From the NCBI RefSeq assembly GCF_900167275.1, contig NZ_FUWX01000012.1, positions 1 through 64,000 of the forward strand: a DNA stretch of 64,000 bases, read 5' to 3'. Position 1 is the first letter of the stretch; each line of letters starts with the position of its first letter. Below are positions 63,519 through 64,000 of this stretch, piece after piece. This stretch comes from Cetobacterium ceti. Lineage in GTDB: Bacteria; Fusobacteriota; Fusobacteriia; Fusobacteriales; Fusobacteriaceae. The translations under genes were made by a program, and so were the position numbers. The notes under the pieces are model-generated. The model had not been told where the DNA came from, searched no databases, and saw only the letters and a list, made by a program, of their open reading frames with translations.

Positions 63519-64000
63519 CTAATTATTTTTTTCTGCCAACATAGCCTTTATGGTAGAAATTGCCGCTTCTAACTGAAGGTCTTCTTTTTTCTTCATTTTA
63601 TCCGCTTCTTTTTTACCTTTGATCTCTTTTATAATCTCATTTTTATTAGCCTTTGTTTCAGCCTCATTTATATTGGTAACAAATCCATCAAAGAATAGGA
63701 AATCATCCTTTTCTTCAACTTTAACATCAGGTTCTATTCCAGTTCCATTTATACAAACTCCTGAAGGAGTATAATATTTTGCTATTGTTACCTTGATTCC
63801 ATCTCCATCTGGTAAAGGTACAAGAGTTTGTACACTTCCCTTTCCAAAGGACTTTTCTCCTATTAGTAATCCTCTTTTATGATCCTTTATTGCCCCTGAA
63901 ACAATTTCAGATGCAGAAGCACTTCCCTCATTTATAAGAACTACCAGTGGAAAATCTCCATAGTACTTTCCAGTTCTGTTAGAAACCTGTTCCTCTCCAA
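63519..64000 (-). CDS. ctp: S41-family C-terminal processing peptidase (C-terminal part)
   Basis: The 5' end lies outside the window. The visible ~159 residues contain the catalytic region [21 protein letters not shown] (Ser) and [19 protein letters not shown] (Lys), the Ser/Lys dyad of CtpA/Prc proteases, and a charged Lys/Glu-rich tail to AEKNN. Such proteases cut near C-termini of exported proteins in the periplasm. It is the first visible gene of the rsmI-rbgA-nadE-folP unit. Confidence 0.92.
   Translation of the reverse strand, partial: GEEQVSNRTGKYYGDFPLVVLINEGSASASEIVSGAIKDHKRGLLIGEKSFGKGSVQTLVPLPDGDGIKVTIAKYYTPSGVCINGTGIEPDVKVEEKDDFLFFDGFVTNINEAETKANKNEIIKEIKGKKEADKMKKKEDLQLEAAISTIKAMLAEKNN

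Overview
The window is a low-GC chromosomal segment of a Gram-negative anaerobe, most probably a member of the Fusobacteriota (Fusobacterium or Cetobacterium type). This is an inference from gene content: KDO synthesis (kdsD, kdsA), an outer-membrane FadL-like porin, MurE with the DNPR motif, a hrcA-grpE-dnaK-dnaJ operon under a perfect CIRCE element, glycine/betaine-type reductase genes, and strong AT bias. No transposase, integrase, phage gene or CRISPR array was seen.

Layout. 1-8200: the 5' part of tuf behind a Thr-Glu-Tyr tRNA cluster, then a mostly minus-strand housekeeping stretch (tsaC, prs, glmU, a membrane J-protein, a TPR protein, infC-rpmI-rplT with an attenuated leader) and an Arg-Ser-Ser tRNA cluster. 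8200-23800: kdsD-kdsA-murE, an acetate transporter, glucokinase, an M32 carboxypeptidase, trpS, ung, a radical SAM/HD/TruA-like/tdk block, a lipoprotein, guaB and mscS. 23800-32400: transporters (cstA, a PTS EIIA-CBS protein with an ion permease, an AGCS symporter) with Val, Glu and initiator-Met tRNAs and an S9 peptidase. 32400-36800: an oxidative pentose phosphate operon gnd-zwf-pgl and a MATE exporter.

37150-47600 is the accessory heart of the window. On the minus strand lies a five-gene set encoding a GrpE-like protein, an Hsp70 paralogue, a membrane TPR protein, a small HExxH protein and a J-like/TPR protein that lacks HPD and ends in a CFI-box-like domain. It abuts the tmRNA gene ssrA. 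On the other side of ssrA, on the plus strand, is grdX-grdE-grdB plus a YkvI-like transporter; grdB contains an in-frame UGA with a SECIS-like hairpin, so it is a selenoprotein gene. 47600-64000 returns to housekeeping: smpB, rnr, yqeK, a GerMN protein, an amidase, yajC, the main heat-shock operon, a TetR-FadL pair, and folP-nadE-rbgA-rsmI-ctp.

Connections. Trans-translation genes (ssrA, smpB, rnr) sit within about 8 kb but are split by the grd module. Two complete sets of Hsp70 parts coexist, of which only the canonical one carries CIRCE. The most interesting non-coding signals are a 23-codon leader peptide with five consecutive Tyr codons and an attenuator before the AGCS symporter, a candidate small RNA at 1139-1230 with C-rich loops, a C-rich 3' element after the AGCS gene, and an infC gene that appears to start at AUU.
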